From assembly GCA_046291695.1 (NCBI GenBank), contig JBKBSO010000003.1, positions 164,820 through 228,819 on the forward strand: a stretch of 64,000 nucleotides of DNA, written 5' to 3'. Source of the stretch: PNNG01 sp046291695 (GTDB lineage Bacteria; Bacteroidota; Bacteroidia; UBA7662). The notes under the pieces were generated by a model that saw nothing but the letters and a program-made list of their open reading frames with translations, had not been told where the DNA came from and searched no databases. Each line of letters opens with the position of its first letter. Positions within the stretch are counted from its first letter, which is position 1. Both the position numbers and the translations under genes were made by a program. This document shows positions 9,318 through 18,749 of this stretch, in pieces.

Positions 9318-10042
9318 TAGTAAAAATTCCTCCTGTCGTTTGCGTATAGGTATTTAACAATCACAAAGCCAAACAATATACCACCCAGGTGGGCAAAGTG
9401 TGCCACTTGGTCGGTTGGATCGAACCTAAGGGCCTGATAAAGCTCTATGACGATATAGGCTGCCATCAGGTATTTGGCTTTTACGGGTAGGGCGAAAAAA
9501 AGATAGAGCGTACTGTTGGGGAACAAGTAAGCAAATGCCATCCAGATGCCTGCCACTGCGCCACTCGCGCCAATGATATTCGGACGATTGAGAATAGCGG
9601 CTCGATAACGCTCAAGATAAACCGTTTTTGTACCACTCGCCGTTACCATATCCAAGTCGATTTGATTCAGTATAGGTAGCAAATCGATGAAAAACACAAT
9701 AAGATAATGCAAAGTAGCAGCGCCTAAGCCGGTAATAATATAAAAGTTTAGGAAGCGTTTTGACCCCCAAACATTTTCGAGTACGCTGCCAAACATCCAA
9801 AACGAAAACATATTGAACAGAATGTGATTGATGCTCCCGTGCATAAACAAATGCGTAATGGGTTGCCAAATTCTGAACTTACTGGCCCCCGGAAAGCGTA
9901 ATCCTAGTTGTGCAATCAGGTCGATGCCATAACTGGTTTGTAACACGTAGGTAGCCAGAAAAAAAAGTCCGTTTAGAATGAGGATGTTCTTTACTACCAG
10001 CGGTAAAACATCGAAGCGGCCGGGGCTAAACTGATTGCTCAT
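9317..10042 (-). CDS. Rhomboid-family intramembrane serine protease (second of the pair)
   Basis: 241 residues, polytopic. The motifs are MHGSINHILFNMFSFWMFG, the catalytic serine in IIGASGAVAG (Ser160) and the catalytic His in AHFAHLGG (His218). It lacks the C-terminal extension of its neighbour. The two diverged copies probably arose by an old tandem duplication. A TATATTTG box (the complement of bases 10048-10055) sits just upstream of the start and fits the Bacteroidota -7 element. Confidence 0.93.
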   Translation of the reverse strand: MSNQFSPGRFDVLPLVVKNILILNGLFFLATYVLQTSYGIDLIAQLGLRFPGASKFRIWQPITHLFMHGSINHILFNMFSFWMFGSVLENVWGSKRFLNFYIITGLGAATLHYLIVFFIDLLPILNQIDLDMVTASGTKTVYLERYRAAILNRPNIIGASGAVAGIWMAFAYLFPNSTLYLFFALPVKAKYLMAAYIVIELYQALRFDPTDQVAHFAHLGGILFGFVIVKYLYANDRRNFY

Positions 10043-10139
10043 GGGTGCAAATATATTTGTTTTTAAATGGCCTTTTGATGCGGCCTTTACGAAACTGCTG
10101 CTTTAACGTCCCAATCTGCAAAATCGTTTCAGGAATGCC

Positions 10140-11981
10140 TCATCCGAGGCGTTGACTAAGTTCTTCGAGTGTGATGTTGAGCAGGGTTTGCTTGCCATCG
10201 GGACTATAGTAGGGGTTTTCACAAGCAAATAATTCATCAATAAGTTGTTGCATTTCGGCCTTTTGGAGCCGTCGGCCTGCGGGGAGTGCTGTTTTTTGCG
10301 CCAATTCCCGGGCCAGTTGCTCGTGCAGTGCTTCTGCATCAGGCTGTTGATGTTCTTTGTAATTCTCCAGCATTTCACGGATGAGCTTTCCCGGATCGCT
10401 CAATTGCAACTCGGCAGGAACACCTTGGATGAGCAGTTCATGTTCATTTTCGAGGCTCAAACTGAATCCTGCAAGGTGCAAATCGTCCCACAATTCGTGC
10501 AACAAGCCGGCTTCCTGCTTACTCAGGCTGAGGCTTTCGGGGAACAGTAGCTGCTGGCTGCTGCTTTTGCCTGTGCGAAACTGCTGTAGGTATTTCTCGT
10601 ATAAAATGCGGTGATGGGCGGCCTCTTGGTCTATCAATAACAAGCCGCTTTTGATTTGAGAAGCGATATAACGACCGTGCAACTGAAACAAAGGCTTATC
10701 AGCAACATCTGTAGCAGGTTCATGTTCGTCAATGCGCATCTGTTCAGGAGCCTTGGAAGCTGCACTAACCGCATAAAGTTCCTGCCAATTGGCCGGGGCT
10801 TTAGGTGTAACGGCCGGGTTTTTACCTGATTGGCCTGTTTGCACCGATGGTGCCTGTCCACCTGGGTTGGTAAAAGGGTTATAATGAGGATTAAAGCTCA
10901 GCTTAGGTGGACGCACCTCATGCGCTGGTTTCAGGCTGAGGTCGAGTCCATCGAGGGCGGCATCGCGTTCAAAATCGAGGCTAGGTGCCACGTGGTACTG
11001 ATTAAGTGCCCGCTTGATGGCCGATTGCAGAATGGCGTAAATAGCTTGTTCTTCTTCGAACTTAATTTCGGTTTTGGTAGGGTGTACGTTTACATCCACC
11101 CGTTTAGGGTCAATTTCGAGATATAAAAAATAGGCTGGGTGGTAGCCTTCAGGCAGCAGGCCGGTATAGGCGCCCATTACCGCATGATGCAAATAGGCGT
11201 CGCGAATAAACCGGTTATTCACAAAAAAATACTGGCTGCCTTTGCTCTTACGTGCTGCAGATGGTTTACAAATAAAGCCCTTAACGTTAAGCATGGGAGT
11301 ACTTTCGTCAACGGGTACCAGGCTGGTATTAAACTGATCGCCCATAATGCCCACGATACGTTGGCGCAAGTTGCCCGGGCGCAACTTGTATAAATCGTTG
11401 CCATTATGCTTGAGGCTCAGGCTCAATTCGGGTTGAGATAAGGACAGACGTAAAAATTCATCGCAAATATTCCGGAATTCAGTTTCGTCTTTTTTCAGAA
11501 AATTACGACGGGCTGGTACGTTAAAAAACAGGTTTTTCACTTGTATGTTCGTACCTATGGGCATTTGCACCGGTTCTTGCCCGAGGTATTCGCTACCTTC
11601 GACGCGGATGACGGTGCCGAGTTCATCTTCGGTACGTCGGCTGCGCATTTCCACCTGTGATACAGCAGCGATAGAAGCCATGGCCTCTCCCCTAAAGCCG
11701 AAAGTGCGGATTCGAAACAAATCATTGATGTTGCGGATTTTGGAAGTAGCATGGCGTTCAAAGCACATGCGGGCATCGGTTGGCGACATGCCGCAACCGT
11801 TGTCGATAACTTGCAGCAGGCTTTTGCCGGCATCTTTCACTAGTAATTGAATATCGGTAGCACCGGCATCCACGGCATTTTCGAGCATTTCTTTTACGGC
11901 TGAAGCCGGGCGTTGCACCACCTCACCCGCTGCAATCTGGTTGGCCAGCGCATCGGGCATAAGTTGTATGATATCGGCCAC
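10140..11981 (-). CDS. mutL: DNA mismatch repair protein MutL
   Basis: 613 residues. The GHKL ATPase motifs are intact: EVVQRPASAVKEMLENAVDAGA, DNGCGM, and GFRGEAMASI with HATSKI nearby. The middle (about 330-420) is a low-conservation linker. The C-terminal dimerisation domain starts at PLFQLHGRYI. At the position of the endonuclease metal motif DQHA(x2)E(x4)E the sequence reads DQEAAHHRILYEK. The consensus His and Glu are both changed, so nicking activity is questionable. Its start shares one base with the stop of the small membrane-protein gene upstream. Confidence 0.96.
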   Translation of the reverse strand: MADIIQLMPDALANQIAAGEVVQRPASAVKEMLENAVDAGATDIQLLVKDAGKSLLQVIDNGCGMSPTDARMCFERHATSKIRNINDLFRIRTFGFRGEAMASIAAVSQVEMRSRRTEDELGTVIRVEGSEYLGQEPVQMPIGTNIQVKNLFFNVPARRNFLKKDETEFRNICDEFLRLSLSQPELSLSLKHNGNDLYKLRPGNLRQRIVGIMGDQFNTSLVPVDESTPMLNVKGFICKPSAARKSKGSQYFFVNNRFIRDAYLHHAVMGAYTGLLPEGYHPAYFLYLEIDPKRVDVNVHPTKTEIKFEEEQAIYAILQSAIKRALNQYHVAPSLDFERDAALDGLDLSLKPAHEVRPPKLSFNPHYNPFTNPGGQAPSVQTGQSGKNPAVTPKAPANWQELYAVSAASKAPEQMRIDEHEPATDVADKPLFQLHGRYIASQIKSGLLLIDQEAAHHRILYEKYLQQFRTGKSSSQQLLFPESLSLSKQEAGLLHELWDDLHLAGFSLSLENEHELLIQGVPAELQLSDPGKLIREMLENYKEHQQPDAEALHEQLARELAQKTALPAGRRLQKAEMQQLIDELFACENPYYSPDGKQTLLNITLEELSQRLG

Positions 11982-12355
11982 TAAGCTTTCCTCCTGTTTA
12001 TGCGCTCCAGCAATGAACGCCGCCAGCTACTGATCAGGCCGGTACGCCAAACTACCAACAGGCCGAGGGCCAGCACAGCCGTACGCAAGCTGATGTAGTC
12101 GCTAAAAATAAGCAACACCATGGCAGTAATGATAAAGATGAGGAAAATGACATTCCGATTCGACTTGCGTGCAGCCTCTTCATAGCCGGCCGAATGCCGA
12201 CGGAACTGCACCCGCTTTACCGGTCCCCCTTCGGTCACCGCTTCGCCCCTGGCCCGCTTGAGTCGTTCACGACGCTCCTCTTCCTCGGCATTATAATAGC
12301 GCGGGCTGTAGTTAAATTGCTGGTGCTTGGGGGTTTTAAAAAACGAAAATATCAT
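11981..12355 (-). CDS. Small membrane protein upstream of mutL
   Basis: 124 residues. The N-terminal half is hydrophilic and basic, beginning FKTPKHQQFNYSPRYYNAEEEERRERLKRAR. Two hydrophobic stretches follow at about 70-90 and 92-112. The F-x-Y-x-PRYY opening is common in Bacteroidota proteins found beside mutL, often mislabelled as riboflavin-synthase related. No enzymatic motif is present. It is the first gene of the run that continues into mutL. Confidence 0.85.
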   Translation of the reverse strand: MIFSFFKTPKHQQFNYSPRYYNAEEEERRERLKRARGEAVTEGGPVKRVQFRRHSAGYEEAARKSNRNVIFLIFIITAMVLLIFSDYISLRTAVLALGLLVVWRTGLISSWRRSLLERINRRKA

Positions 12356-12561
12356 TCCTACAAAAATAAGGTTTTCTCCTCATGCCTTCATACCGCAAGC
12401 GAGATTTACCTTCGCTATGCGGCTCAAACAATATCCAAACTTATCACCCTTGATGTGCCAATAAAAAAACCAAAGAACTTACAAGTTTATTTACCTCAGC
12501 ATGCCGGGCAATGCACACCTTTTACTTAAGGTAATTTTCGCCCTGCCTTCCAGCAAGAATT

Positions 12562-13032
12562 TTATTTACAATCCTGGGTTGATTCGAGTAAATCTAAGTT
12601 CAACCGCACTTGAGTGGTTTTCGGAATGGCCACTACCTGCAGCGGGTAGGTAATTACCGTTGAAACGTAGCAATTTTCGCCAGGTTTAAACAAACGCGTA
12701 CGAATGAAAAGCTCATTTTTGGTGCGGCTAAGTTTGAGTACATGCAAGCGGTAACCTGCTGAAGGACGCATACCTCCGTACACCAAAACCAGGGAACGAT
12801 CTTCGAGAAATAACGACAAATCTGGCATGCCCTTGGCAGGGCTCAACTCCAGCAAACTTTGTACAGAATCAAGTTCGGCCTTGGTGTTGATTAAAAAAGC
12901 GTTGGGGCCCAATTCGTTGTACATCGATTCGTAACGAACCTGTATGTTTTCGAAAAGAACGGTTTGCTGTTTTTTTGAGGCACAGCCGTTCAGGCCAATC
13001 ACGAGCACAAACAAAAATAGAAACTGCTTCAT
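12562..13032 (-). CDS. Lipoprotein with PrcB-like C-terminal domain
   Basis: 156 residues with a lipoprotein signal (FVLVIGLNGCASKK). The C-terminal half has the GGMRPSAGYRLHVLKLS...VITYPLQVVAIPKT pattern of the PrcB_C family, in which a GYxI strand is followed by TYP-hxxVxIPK. PrcB in Treponema stabilises the protease PrtP; the role here is unknown. A diverged paralogue lies 100 bp upstream on the same strand. Confidence 0.8.
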   Translation of the reverse strand: MKQFLFLFVLVIGLNGCASKKQQTVLFENIQVRYESMYNELGPNAFLINTKAELDSVQSLLELSPAKGMPDLSLFLEDRSLVLVYGGMRPSAGYRLHVLKLSRTKNELFIRTRLFKPGENCYVSTVITYPLQVVAIPKTTQVRLNLDLLESTQDCK

Positions 13033-13134
13033 AGGTACTTCAATATGCCTTTAATTGCATCGAATGTATGTATTTATTTGACTACCACCTGATAACAGCA
13101 GAAATATTTTTACTGATCGACGTCAAGGCGCTAC

Positions 13135-13614
13135 TCAACAACCTACTTCTCGGTTACAAAGCTCATAGGCTTCATTTATGCCCGATTTGGTTTTAGGGAT
13201 TGCAATGAGTTGCATGGGATACGTAATCATTTGAGCAAGCAAGCAGCCTGATTTAGGTGATTGCAACTCAGCTATTACCCTCAAAGACTTTTTAGAACCG
13301 CGCACTTCAAGGGCTTCGATTTTATATCCTGAGGTGGCTTTTTGACCACCATAAATGAGCAAAAGGTCGTATTCACCGAAATAAACGGAGTAGTCGTATT
13401 CGTGGCTTACAGGCTCCAACCCCAATGCAGCAATCAGCTTGTCCATATCATTCATTGAACGCATCAGGTAAAAACCAGGGGCTGCGTTTTCGTTACTCAG
13501 GCGATAATCGACTGGGACAATTTCGTAGGCCAAAGCTACCGGTTTATGCGTTCTACAGCCAGTCAACAGCAGCGCAGCCGTCAAAAGCATTAAAAAAAGT
13601 GACGTTAATTTCAT
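13135..13614 (-). CDS. Lipoprotein with PrcB-like C-terminal domain (paralogue)
   Basis: 159 residues; the signal is MKLTSLFLMLLTAALLLTGC. It shares with its neighbour the order LLIYGGQKATSGYKIEALEV...MITYPMQLIAIPKT. A conserved cysteine (SGCLL here, ENCYV in the neighbour) precedes the ITYP strand. The pair looks like a tandem duplication with substantial divergence. It is probably anchored in the periplasm or outer membrane. No substrate can be inferred. Confidence 0.8.
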   Translation of the reverse strand: MKLTSLFLMLLTAALLLTGCRTHKPVALAYEIVPVDYRLSNENAAPGFYLMRSMNDMDKLIAALGLEPVSHEYDYSVYFGEYDLLLIYGGQKATSGYKIEALEVRGSKKSLRVIAELQSPKSGCLLAQMITYPMQLIAIPKTKSGINEAYELCNREVGC

Positions 13615-13705
13615 GACTTGGTTCTAAGGTTTGCTTGCTGCCAAATTGCCATAGGGCAAGCTTCGGCTAAGATCTGAAAATTTGCGCAAACTTTATATCC
13701 GTCGG

Positions 13706-14839
13706 TTATGCCAGCTCTTCGGCAATAGTACGTTCATACAGCTGTTCATAAAGCGGAAGAATTTTGGCCATGTCGAAGCGCTTAGCTTGAGCCAGTGCCT
13801 CTGCTCTAAAGGCATTTAACCGATTGTCGTCGCTCAGGATTTCGAGACTAAATCGGATCATGGCTTCGGTATCCTCTACGGCAGCCAGGAATCCTGTTTT
13901 ACCATGGATGTTTACTTCAGGCAAGCCGCCGGCATTGCTGCTCACTACAGGTACTTGGCAGGCCATGGCTTCGAGTGCGGCCAATCCAAAACTTTCGGTT
14001 TCGGAAGGCATAAGAAAAAGATCGCTTACTGAAAGGATTTCTTCGATGGCCTCTTGTTTACCCAAAAAGCGTACATCGTCGCAAAGCTGTAATTCGCGAC
14101 ACATTTGTTCGGCTTTTTGTCTTTCGGGGCCATCGCCCACTAAAATAAGTTTGGCCGGTAAGCTATCGCGAATGCCTTTAAAGGTATTGATCACCTGATC
14201 GATCCGCTTTACTTTCCGGAAATTAGACACATGGGTAATGATGCGTTCGCCGTTGGGGGCGATGGCCATTTTAAAATGGCTTTTTGCTTTGTGTGAAAAC
14301 CGGGTCAGGTCGATAAAATTGGGAATAACCTCAATTTCGCGATGTACATGAAAATGCCGGTAGGTGTCGGCCTTTAAAAAATCAGATACTGCGGTAACGG
14401 AATCGCTTTGGTTGATCGCATAACTCACCACCGGTTCGTAAGTAGGATCTTTACCAACCAAGGTAACATCGGTGCCATGCAAAGTAGTAACAATTGCCAC
14501 TCTAATGCCCTGAGAAGCGAGAATTTGTTGGGCCAAATTGGCTGCCGTAGCATGCGGAATGGCGTAATGTACATGCAGTAATTCGAGCTTTTCGTATTTC
14601 ACTACATCCACCAACTTACTCGTTAAGGCCAGCAAATAGGGCGAATGTTCAAAAAGCGGATAGTGCACCATGGCTACTTCGTGGTAGTAGATATTTTCCA
14701 TGAAGATATCTAGCCGGGCAGGCTGGGTGTAACTAATGAAATGTACTTTATGACCCCTAGCAGCCAGGCCTTTGCCCAGTTCGGTGGCCACAACGCCACT
14801 ACCGCCATAGGTAGGATAACATACGATGCCAATGTTCAT
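13706..14839 (-). CDS. bshA: N-acetyl-alpha-D-glucosaminyl L-malate synthase BshA
   Basis: 377 residues, GT-B glycosyltransferase (GT4). It performs the first step of bacillithiol synthesis, transferring GlcNAc from UDP-GlcNAc to L-malate. The N-terminus MNIGIVCYPTYGGSGVVATELG is the family hallmark. HVHYAIPHA and TTLHGTDVTLVG are typical of BshA. The nucleotide-sugar motif SETESFGLAALEAMA with the downstream GGLPEV is intact. It is a single gene. BshB and BshC are not in the window. Confidence 0.96.
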   Translation of the reverse strand: MNIGIVCYPTYGGSGVVATELGKGLAARGHKVHFISYTQPARLDIFMENIYYHEVAMVHYPLFEHSPYLLALTSKLVDVVKYEKLELLHVHYAIPHATAANLAQQILASQGIRVAIVTTLHGTDVTLVGKDPTYEPVVSYAINQSDSVTAVSDFLKADTYRHFHVHREIEVIPNFIDLTRFSHKAKSHFKMAIAPNGERIITHVSNFRKVKRIDQVINTFKGIRDSLPAKLILVGDGPERQKAEQMCRELQLCDDVRFLGKQEAIEEILSVSDLFLMPSETESFGLAALEAMACQVPVVSSNAGGLPEVNIHGKTGFLAAVEDTEAMIRFSLEILSDDNRLNAFRAEALAQAKRFDMAKILPLYEQLYERTIAEELA

Positions 14840-14966
14840 GTGTGTGCGAAGCTATGAAGTTTACAACAGCAAAAATTGAAAAAAGTGGCATTTAAGCGAA
14901 AAAATCTACCCAACTATCTTTCCAAGCCAACCGACACAGCCCATTGTCCCTGTCGAAACAAAATAT

Positions 14967-14982
14967 TATGATTTCAGTCATA
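14967..14982. promoter_or_regulatory. Crp/Fnr-type palindrome upstream of crp
   Basis: TATGA-TTTCAG-TCATA, centred about 71 nt before the start of the Crp/Fnr gene at 15046, in the gap between bshA and that gene. It belongs to the set of ATGA-N6-TCAT palindromes in this window and suggests autoregulation. Confidence 0.6.
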
Positions 14983-15045
14983 TTAATACCCGATTGCGAT
15001 GTTGAACTTTGGATCTGATTTCACCCTAGTAAATACAGCCCCAGC

Positions 15046-15669
15046 ATGTCGCACCAACTCCCAAGAACCTATCCCGACCAAATCGACCGTGATTTACTGT
15101 ATGCTTGGGGTGCTCTAAGTACTAAACACGAAAAAGGCGATCAGATCTTTATGGAAGGTGATAGCGCACGTTACTATTATCAGATTGAGCAGGGTTCGGT
15201 ACGCATGTTTAATCTCTCTCGAGAGGGCAAAGAATACACACAGGGCATGTTTTATGAAGGGCAAAGCTTTGGCGAGCCACCGCTATTCATCGATGAAGCG
15301 TACCCTGCTTCAGCCATGGCATGCGAACCAACTGTGGTGATACGAATATCAAAAAGCAGCTTAATGAATCTGCTCGAAGAATACCCCCCTTTACAGCGTT
15401 CGTTTTTGGTTATGATGTCGCGCAGGGCCTATCAAAAGGCCATCAGTGCCCGTGATAATATGATTGCTAACCCAGAACAGCGCATTCTTAATATTCTAAA
15501 AAATTGTCGAGAGCAAGCCGGCCAGCCTGATGGAAGGATACGTATTCCTTACACCCGGCAGGAGCTTGCCAATTTTACCGGGCTGCGCGTAGAAACCATT
15601 ATTCGCACCCTTAGTAAAATGCAGGAAGAAGGCAAGGTTGAAATCAAAAACCGCAAGCTTTACTGTTGA
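15046..15669 (+). CDS. Crp/Fnr-family transcriptional regulator
   Basis: 207 residues. The cyclic-nucleotide-like beta-barrel (about 25-115) is followed by a dimer helix and a winged helix-turn-helix (IPYTRQELANFTGLRVETIIRTL). The recognition helix keeps the V-E-T-x-x-R arrangement; the Glu and Arg contact the TGA half-site in characterised members. No N-terminal Cys cluster is present, so it is not an Fe-S FNR. A haem- or NO-sensing DNR-like role is possible but not shown. It ends in TGATG, overlapping the next gene by one base. Confidence 0.92.
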   Translation: MSHQLPRTYPDQIDRDLLYAWGALSTKHEKGDQIFMEGDSARYYYQIEQGSVRMFNLSREGKEYTQGMFYEGQSFGEPPLFIDEAYPASAMACEPTVVIRISKSSLMNLLEEYPPLQRSFLVMMSRRAYQKAISARDNMIANPEQRILNILKNCREQAGQPDGRIRIPYTRQELANFTGLRVETIIRTLSKMQEEGKVEIKNRKLYC

Positions 15670-16907
15670 TGGAAGCCCGTTGGTATGTTCGGTTATCGCT
15701 GCTGAGCTTTTTAAGCATTACGCTCATGGGCTTGCTCATGCGTGCCAAAGTGGTTTTTGAAATGCCTTGGGTTGTTCAAAAGCACCTCCAACTCGGACAT
15801 GCGTTTTTCGCATTGAATGGCTGGGTAAGTTTTAGCTTACTGTGGCTAATTTGGATAATGTTCAGGAAAAAGTTTGCTTGTCAGTCAAAACTCATGCCTT
15901 GGCTTTTAGGCGGACAATATATGTTGTCTTGGGTGCTATTTGCCGTGTACTTAAGGCATGGTATGGGCTATTGGTCATTTTTAGTGGAGGAGCTCATGTT
16001 TGCTTGGATGATTTTAACAGCCGCACACTATATCTATTTGCTATGCACACTGACTTCAAGTCGAGTCCTCAGGCATTGGCTGTTTCCGGCATTAACGTTT
16101 AATTTACTGGCGGGAGCAGGCTTGATGTACCTGGCATGGCATTTCATGCACCGTAGCTTAAGTATGCAACAATACCTCACAGGATTCTACAGCTATTTAC
16201 ATTATCAATACAACGGATGGTTTCTGTTTGGCGCCATGGCAATAACAACCGCCGACTGGACGGCCGACAAGCGTTCGGGGGGGTATGCATGGATTAAAGC
16301 ACTGGCTTTTCTTACAATGGCGGGGATTTTATTATCCTTACTCTGGCATCCTATGCCGCTTTGGCTGTATGTGTTTGCCATTGGTGTGGCCATTGCGCAA
16401 TTATTGGTTTGGCTGCGCTGGATTCATCTCAATCAGGTACTGTTAATAACAGAATCAAAAAAGCTTGGGCAACCCATAAACTGGCTCCTAAAGTTGGCCG
16501 GAGCCGCTATTGTAGCCCGCATGATTTTCCAGATTTTAAGCACCATTCCGGCGCTCGAAAAGATAGCATTCAGCTTCAGACCCATTGTTATTGCCTATTT
16601 ACACCTGATTCTGTTGGGTGTTTTTAGTAGTTTTTTGCTGTATTGGCTGATTCGAGAAGGCTGGTTGCCCAACAATCGTTTGGTTAAAATTTGCATTTGG
16701 CTCTTTTTATCGGCATTTCTGAGTACCGAAAGCCTTTTAGCACTGCAAGGCATGGCCTCGATGAGTTACAGCCAAATCCCGCTCGCTAACGAATTGCTTT
16801 TGGTGTTTACTGCTTTGTTCCCGTTGTCGGCGGCGGGGCTATGTTGGGCAGCATGGCTTCATAAGCCGCTTCATCGGGGGGCTGGTTTAACACCCGAGCT
16901 TGCATGA
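15669..16907 (+). CDS. Polytopic membrane protein with His motifs, linked to crp
   Basis: About 412 residues and roughly 12 hydrophobic helices. I start at the ATG at 15669, which shares a base with the crp stop. Its HLQLGHAFFALNGW and IAYLHLILLGVFSS segments match in order those of the protein at 28909-30027 (HAHSHLAFLGW and IGYMHLYFLGVVSP), as does YQYNGWFLFGAMAI (FQYAGFFSFAALAA there). The paired histidines in helices recall haem-binding membrane proteins (NnrS or haem-copper oxidase-like). The function is not known. Its last 101 bp overlap the convergent haemoglobin gene. Confidence 0.8.
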   Translation: MEARWYVRLSLLSFLSITLMGLLMRAKVVFEMPWVVQKHLQLGHAFFALNGWVSFSLLWLIWIMFRKKFACQSKLMPWLLGGQYMLSWVLFAVYLRHGMGYWSFLVEELMFAWMILTAAHYIYLLCTLTSSRVLRHWLFPALTFNLLAGAGLMYLAWHFMHRSLSMQQYLTGFYSYLHYQYNGWFLFGAMAITTADWTADKRSGGYAWIKALAFLTMAGILLSLLWHPMPLWLYVFAIGVAIAQLLVWLRWIHLNQVLLITESKKLGQPINWLLKLAGAAIVARMIFQILSTIPALEKIAFSFRPIVIAYLHLILLGVFSSFLLYWLIREGWLPNNRLVKICIWLFLSAFLSTESLLALQGMASMSYSQIPLANELLLVFTALFPLSAAGLCWAAWLHKPLHRGAGLTPELA

Positions 16908-17253
16908 GGTAACCAATATTGCGCGAACGCAGCTTAAGTTGATCAGCCATAAAACCTTCATATAAACTATCAATACTCGCATGAAAGCACTTGAGCCAAT
17001 TCATGAAGTGCTCAGGTTCCAGTTTTTTTTGCTGGTGAAGGTGTTGGTGGCTAATCATAGGGTTCCCTTGATAATTCCCCGTATGAAAAAGGCTGTTTTC
17101 CCAATAATCACACATTCGCGATAAGTGATCGGGAAGTTTGGCTCGAAACGCTTCACCAAAATAAAAGTTCATGCCCTCATCGCGCAACAGCTCATGATAA
17201 AAGTGTTGCACAATTCGCTCAATATCAGCTCGACTTTTAATGTCGGTTTTCAT
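16807..17253 (-). CDS. Group III truncated haemoglobin
   Basis: About 148 residues from the ATG at 17253; an upstream in-frame start at 17295 would run into the nosY stop. The features of group III 2/2 haemoglobins are IVQHFYHELLRDEGMNFYF, MCDYWENSLFHTGNYQGNPM, and the proximal histidine region HFMNWLKCFHASID. Family members bind O2 or NO. It starts 1 nt after nosY, so it is the last gene of the nos operon and probably protects against NO. The 3' end overlaps the opposite-strand membrane-protein gene. Confidence 0.92.
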   Translation of the reverse strand: MKTDIKSRADIERIVQHFYHELLRDEGMNFYFGEAFRAKLPDHLSRMCDYWENSLFHTGNYQGNPMISHQHLHQQKKLEPEHFMNWLKCFHASIDSLYEGFMADQLKLRSRNIGYLMQARVLNQPPDEAAYEAMLPNIAPPPTTGTKQ

Positions 17254-17254
17254 C

Positions 17255-18022
17255 TTATAAATCTTTTCTACGAAAAATGCGAGTTGCAAATCCAATCGGA
17301 ATCAATGACCACAATATGAGCAAAAGCGTCGAAAAAATACCGCCTTGTGCACTTCCAAAAAATTGCTTGAAAAACGCACCGCTATAGCCCATCAGGGCTG
17401 AGATATCGAGCTCAAGCATCATCATAATGCGTGCAAGGTCAACTGGATTCAAGCTCACCAGGGCCAGAGTAGCACGTTCGAGCGGGTATTCGCTGAAGTG
17501 ATAAATAAACCACATGATGAAGGCATCGTAAATGAGCGCAAAATAAAGCCAAAACAACAACGCCAAACCAATGGCCTTGGCTTTATCGCGGGTTAATACA
17601 CTGCTCAAAAATGCGAGCGATACAAAAGCCACTGTTAGCATGCTGCCGGTAAAAAGCAACAACATTCCCCCTACAGCCCCGCCATAAATTATCATAGGAA
17701 CGCCTACTCCAATGAGGTAGGCCAATACCAACGAAATTACGGTAGCCAGAAATTCAGCCAAAAAAATGAGTCGCCGATCCACGGGCTGGGCCAGCATGAG
17801 CTCAATAAATTCATAAGAGTTATAAAAATGTATGGTTGTAAAAACCACGCTTACCAAGGGTACTACTATAAGTACAATATTCATCAAACTGAGCAATACC
17901 TTGGAGGTATCGCCATCGAGCTGAAACATGCCGATGCTGCTCAACAAGAGCAACAATGTATAGAACAAAATGAATCGGGTGCGAACAATGTCGAGCAATA
18001 TATATCGGATAAGTTGTAGCAT
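17255..18022 (-). CDS. nosY: NosY-type ABC-2 permease
   Basis: About 255 residues with six membrane helices. The start is set at MLQLIRYILLD (18022); the 53 upstream residues overlap nosF and look spurious. The segment FYNSYEFIELMLAQPVDRR is typical of ABC-2 permeases of the NosY group. With NosF and NosD it forms the transporter required for copper-site (CuZ) maturation of N2O reductase. Confidence 0.9.
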   Translation of the reverse strand: MLQLIRYILLDIVRTRFILFYTLLLLLSSIGMFQLDGDTSKVLLSLMNIVLIVVPLVSVVFTTIHFYNSYEFIELMLAQPVDRRLIFLAEFLATVISLVLAYLIGVGVPMIIYGGAVGGMLLLFTGSMLTVAFVSLAFLSSVLTRDKAKAIGLALLFWLYFALIYDAFIMWFIYHFSEYPLERATLALVSLNPVDLARIMMMLELDISALMGYSGAFFKQFFGSAQGGIFSTLLLILWSLIPIGFATRIFRRKDL

Positions 18023-18032
18023 GTCAGAATGT

Positions 18033-18749
18033 TTAAGAATCCTGAAGTTGGGCTGATATGATACATGAAATGGCCTTGCCCAACCGTTCTTCACCGGTTT
18101 CTTCTTTGAGTTGGGCAATCGCATTGCTGTACACCAAATTGCCTTCGTACAAATAAATGACATCAGTTGCCAAATGATCAAGATCGCTCATGATGTGCGA
18201 GGTGATAATAACTAGCTTGCCGGCTTCTTTTTCCTTGATGATTTTGTCTTTGAGAAGCTCCACCGACAAAGGATCGAGGCCGGCCGTGGGCTCATCTAAG
18301 ATGAGAATAGGCGGATTGAATAAAAAAGCCAGGGCTGCACTCACTTTTTGACGGGTCCCACCCGACAAGGTGTGCATGCGCTTGTTGTACATGTCGCGCA
18401 ACCTAAAGGTGTCAAGTAGCTCCTCATCGAGCAAATCATGACTTTTTCGAATGTCTTTAATCATGGAAAACAATTGCCCTATGGTCATATTCCCCGGATA
18501 GCGTCCAATTTGAGGCATATAGCCCAATTGATTCCGATATTGCCAATGATGGAGCACCGACTCACCCCCGACTACAATATCACCCGATTTCGGAAGAACA
18601 AGGCCTAAAATACATTTGATAAGCGTGGTTTTGCCCGAGCCATTAGGTCCGATAAGTGCATAGGCGTGTCCCGACGACAATTCCAAACTGATATCCTTGA
18701 GCGCTTGGAGTCGTCCAAATTGTTTATTGAGTTTATATACCGAGATCAT
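18033..18749 (-). CDS. nosF: NosF-type ABC transporter ATPase
   Basis: 238 residues. Walker A is GPNGSGKTT, the signature is LSGGTRQK, Walker B is ILILDEPTAGLD, and the switch His lies in IITSHIM. It overlaps nosD by 17 bp and is followed after 10 nt by nosY, so the operon order is nosD-F-Y. It energises the NosDFY complex. Confidence 0.94.
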   Translation of the reverse strand: MISVYKLNKQFGRLQALKDISLELSSGHAYALIGPNGSGKTTLIKCILGLVLPKSGDIVVGGESVLHHWQYRNQLGYMPQIGRYPGNMTIGQLFSMIKDIRKSHDLLDEELLDTFRLRDMYNKRMHTLSGGTRQKVSAALAFLFNPPILILDEPTAGLDPLSVELLKDKIIKEKEAGKLVIITSHIMSDLDHLATDVIYLYEGNLVYSNAIAQLKEETGEERLGKAISCIISAQLQDS

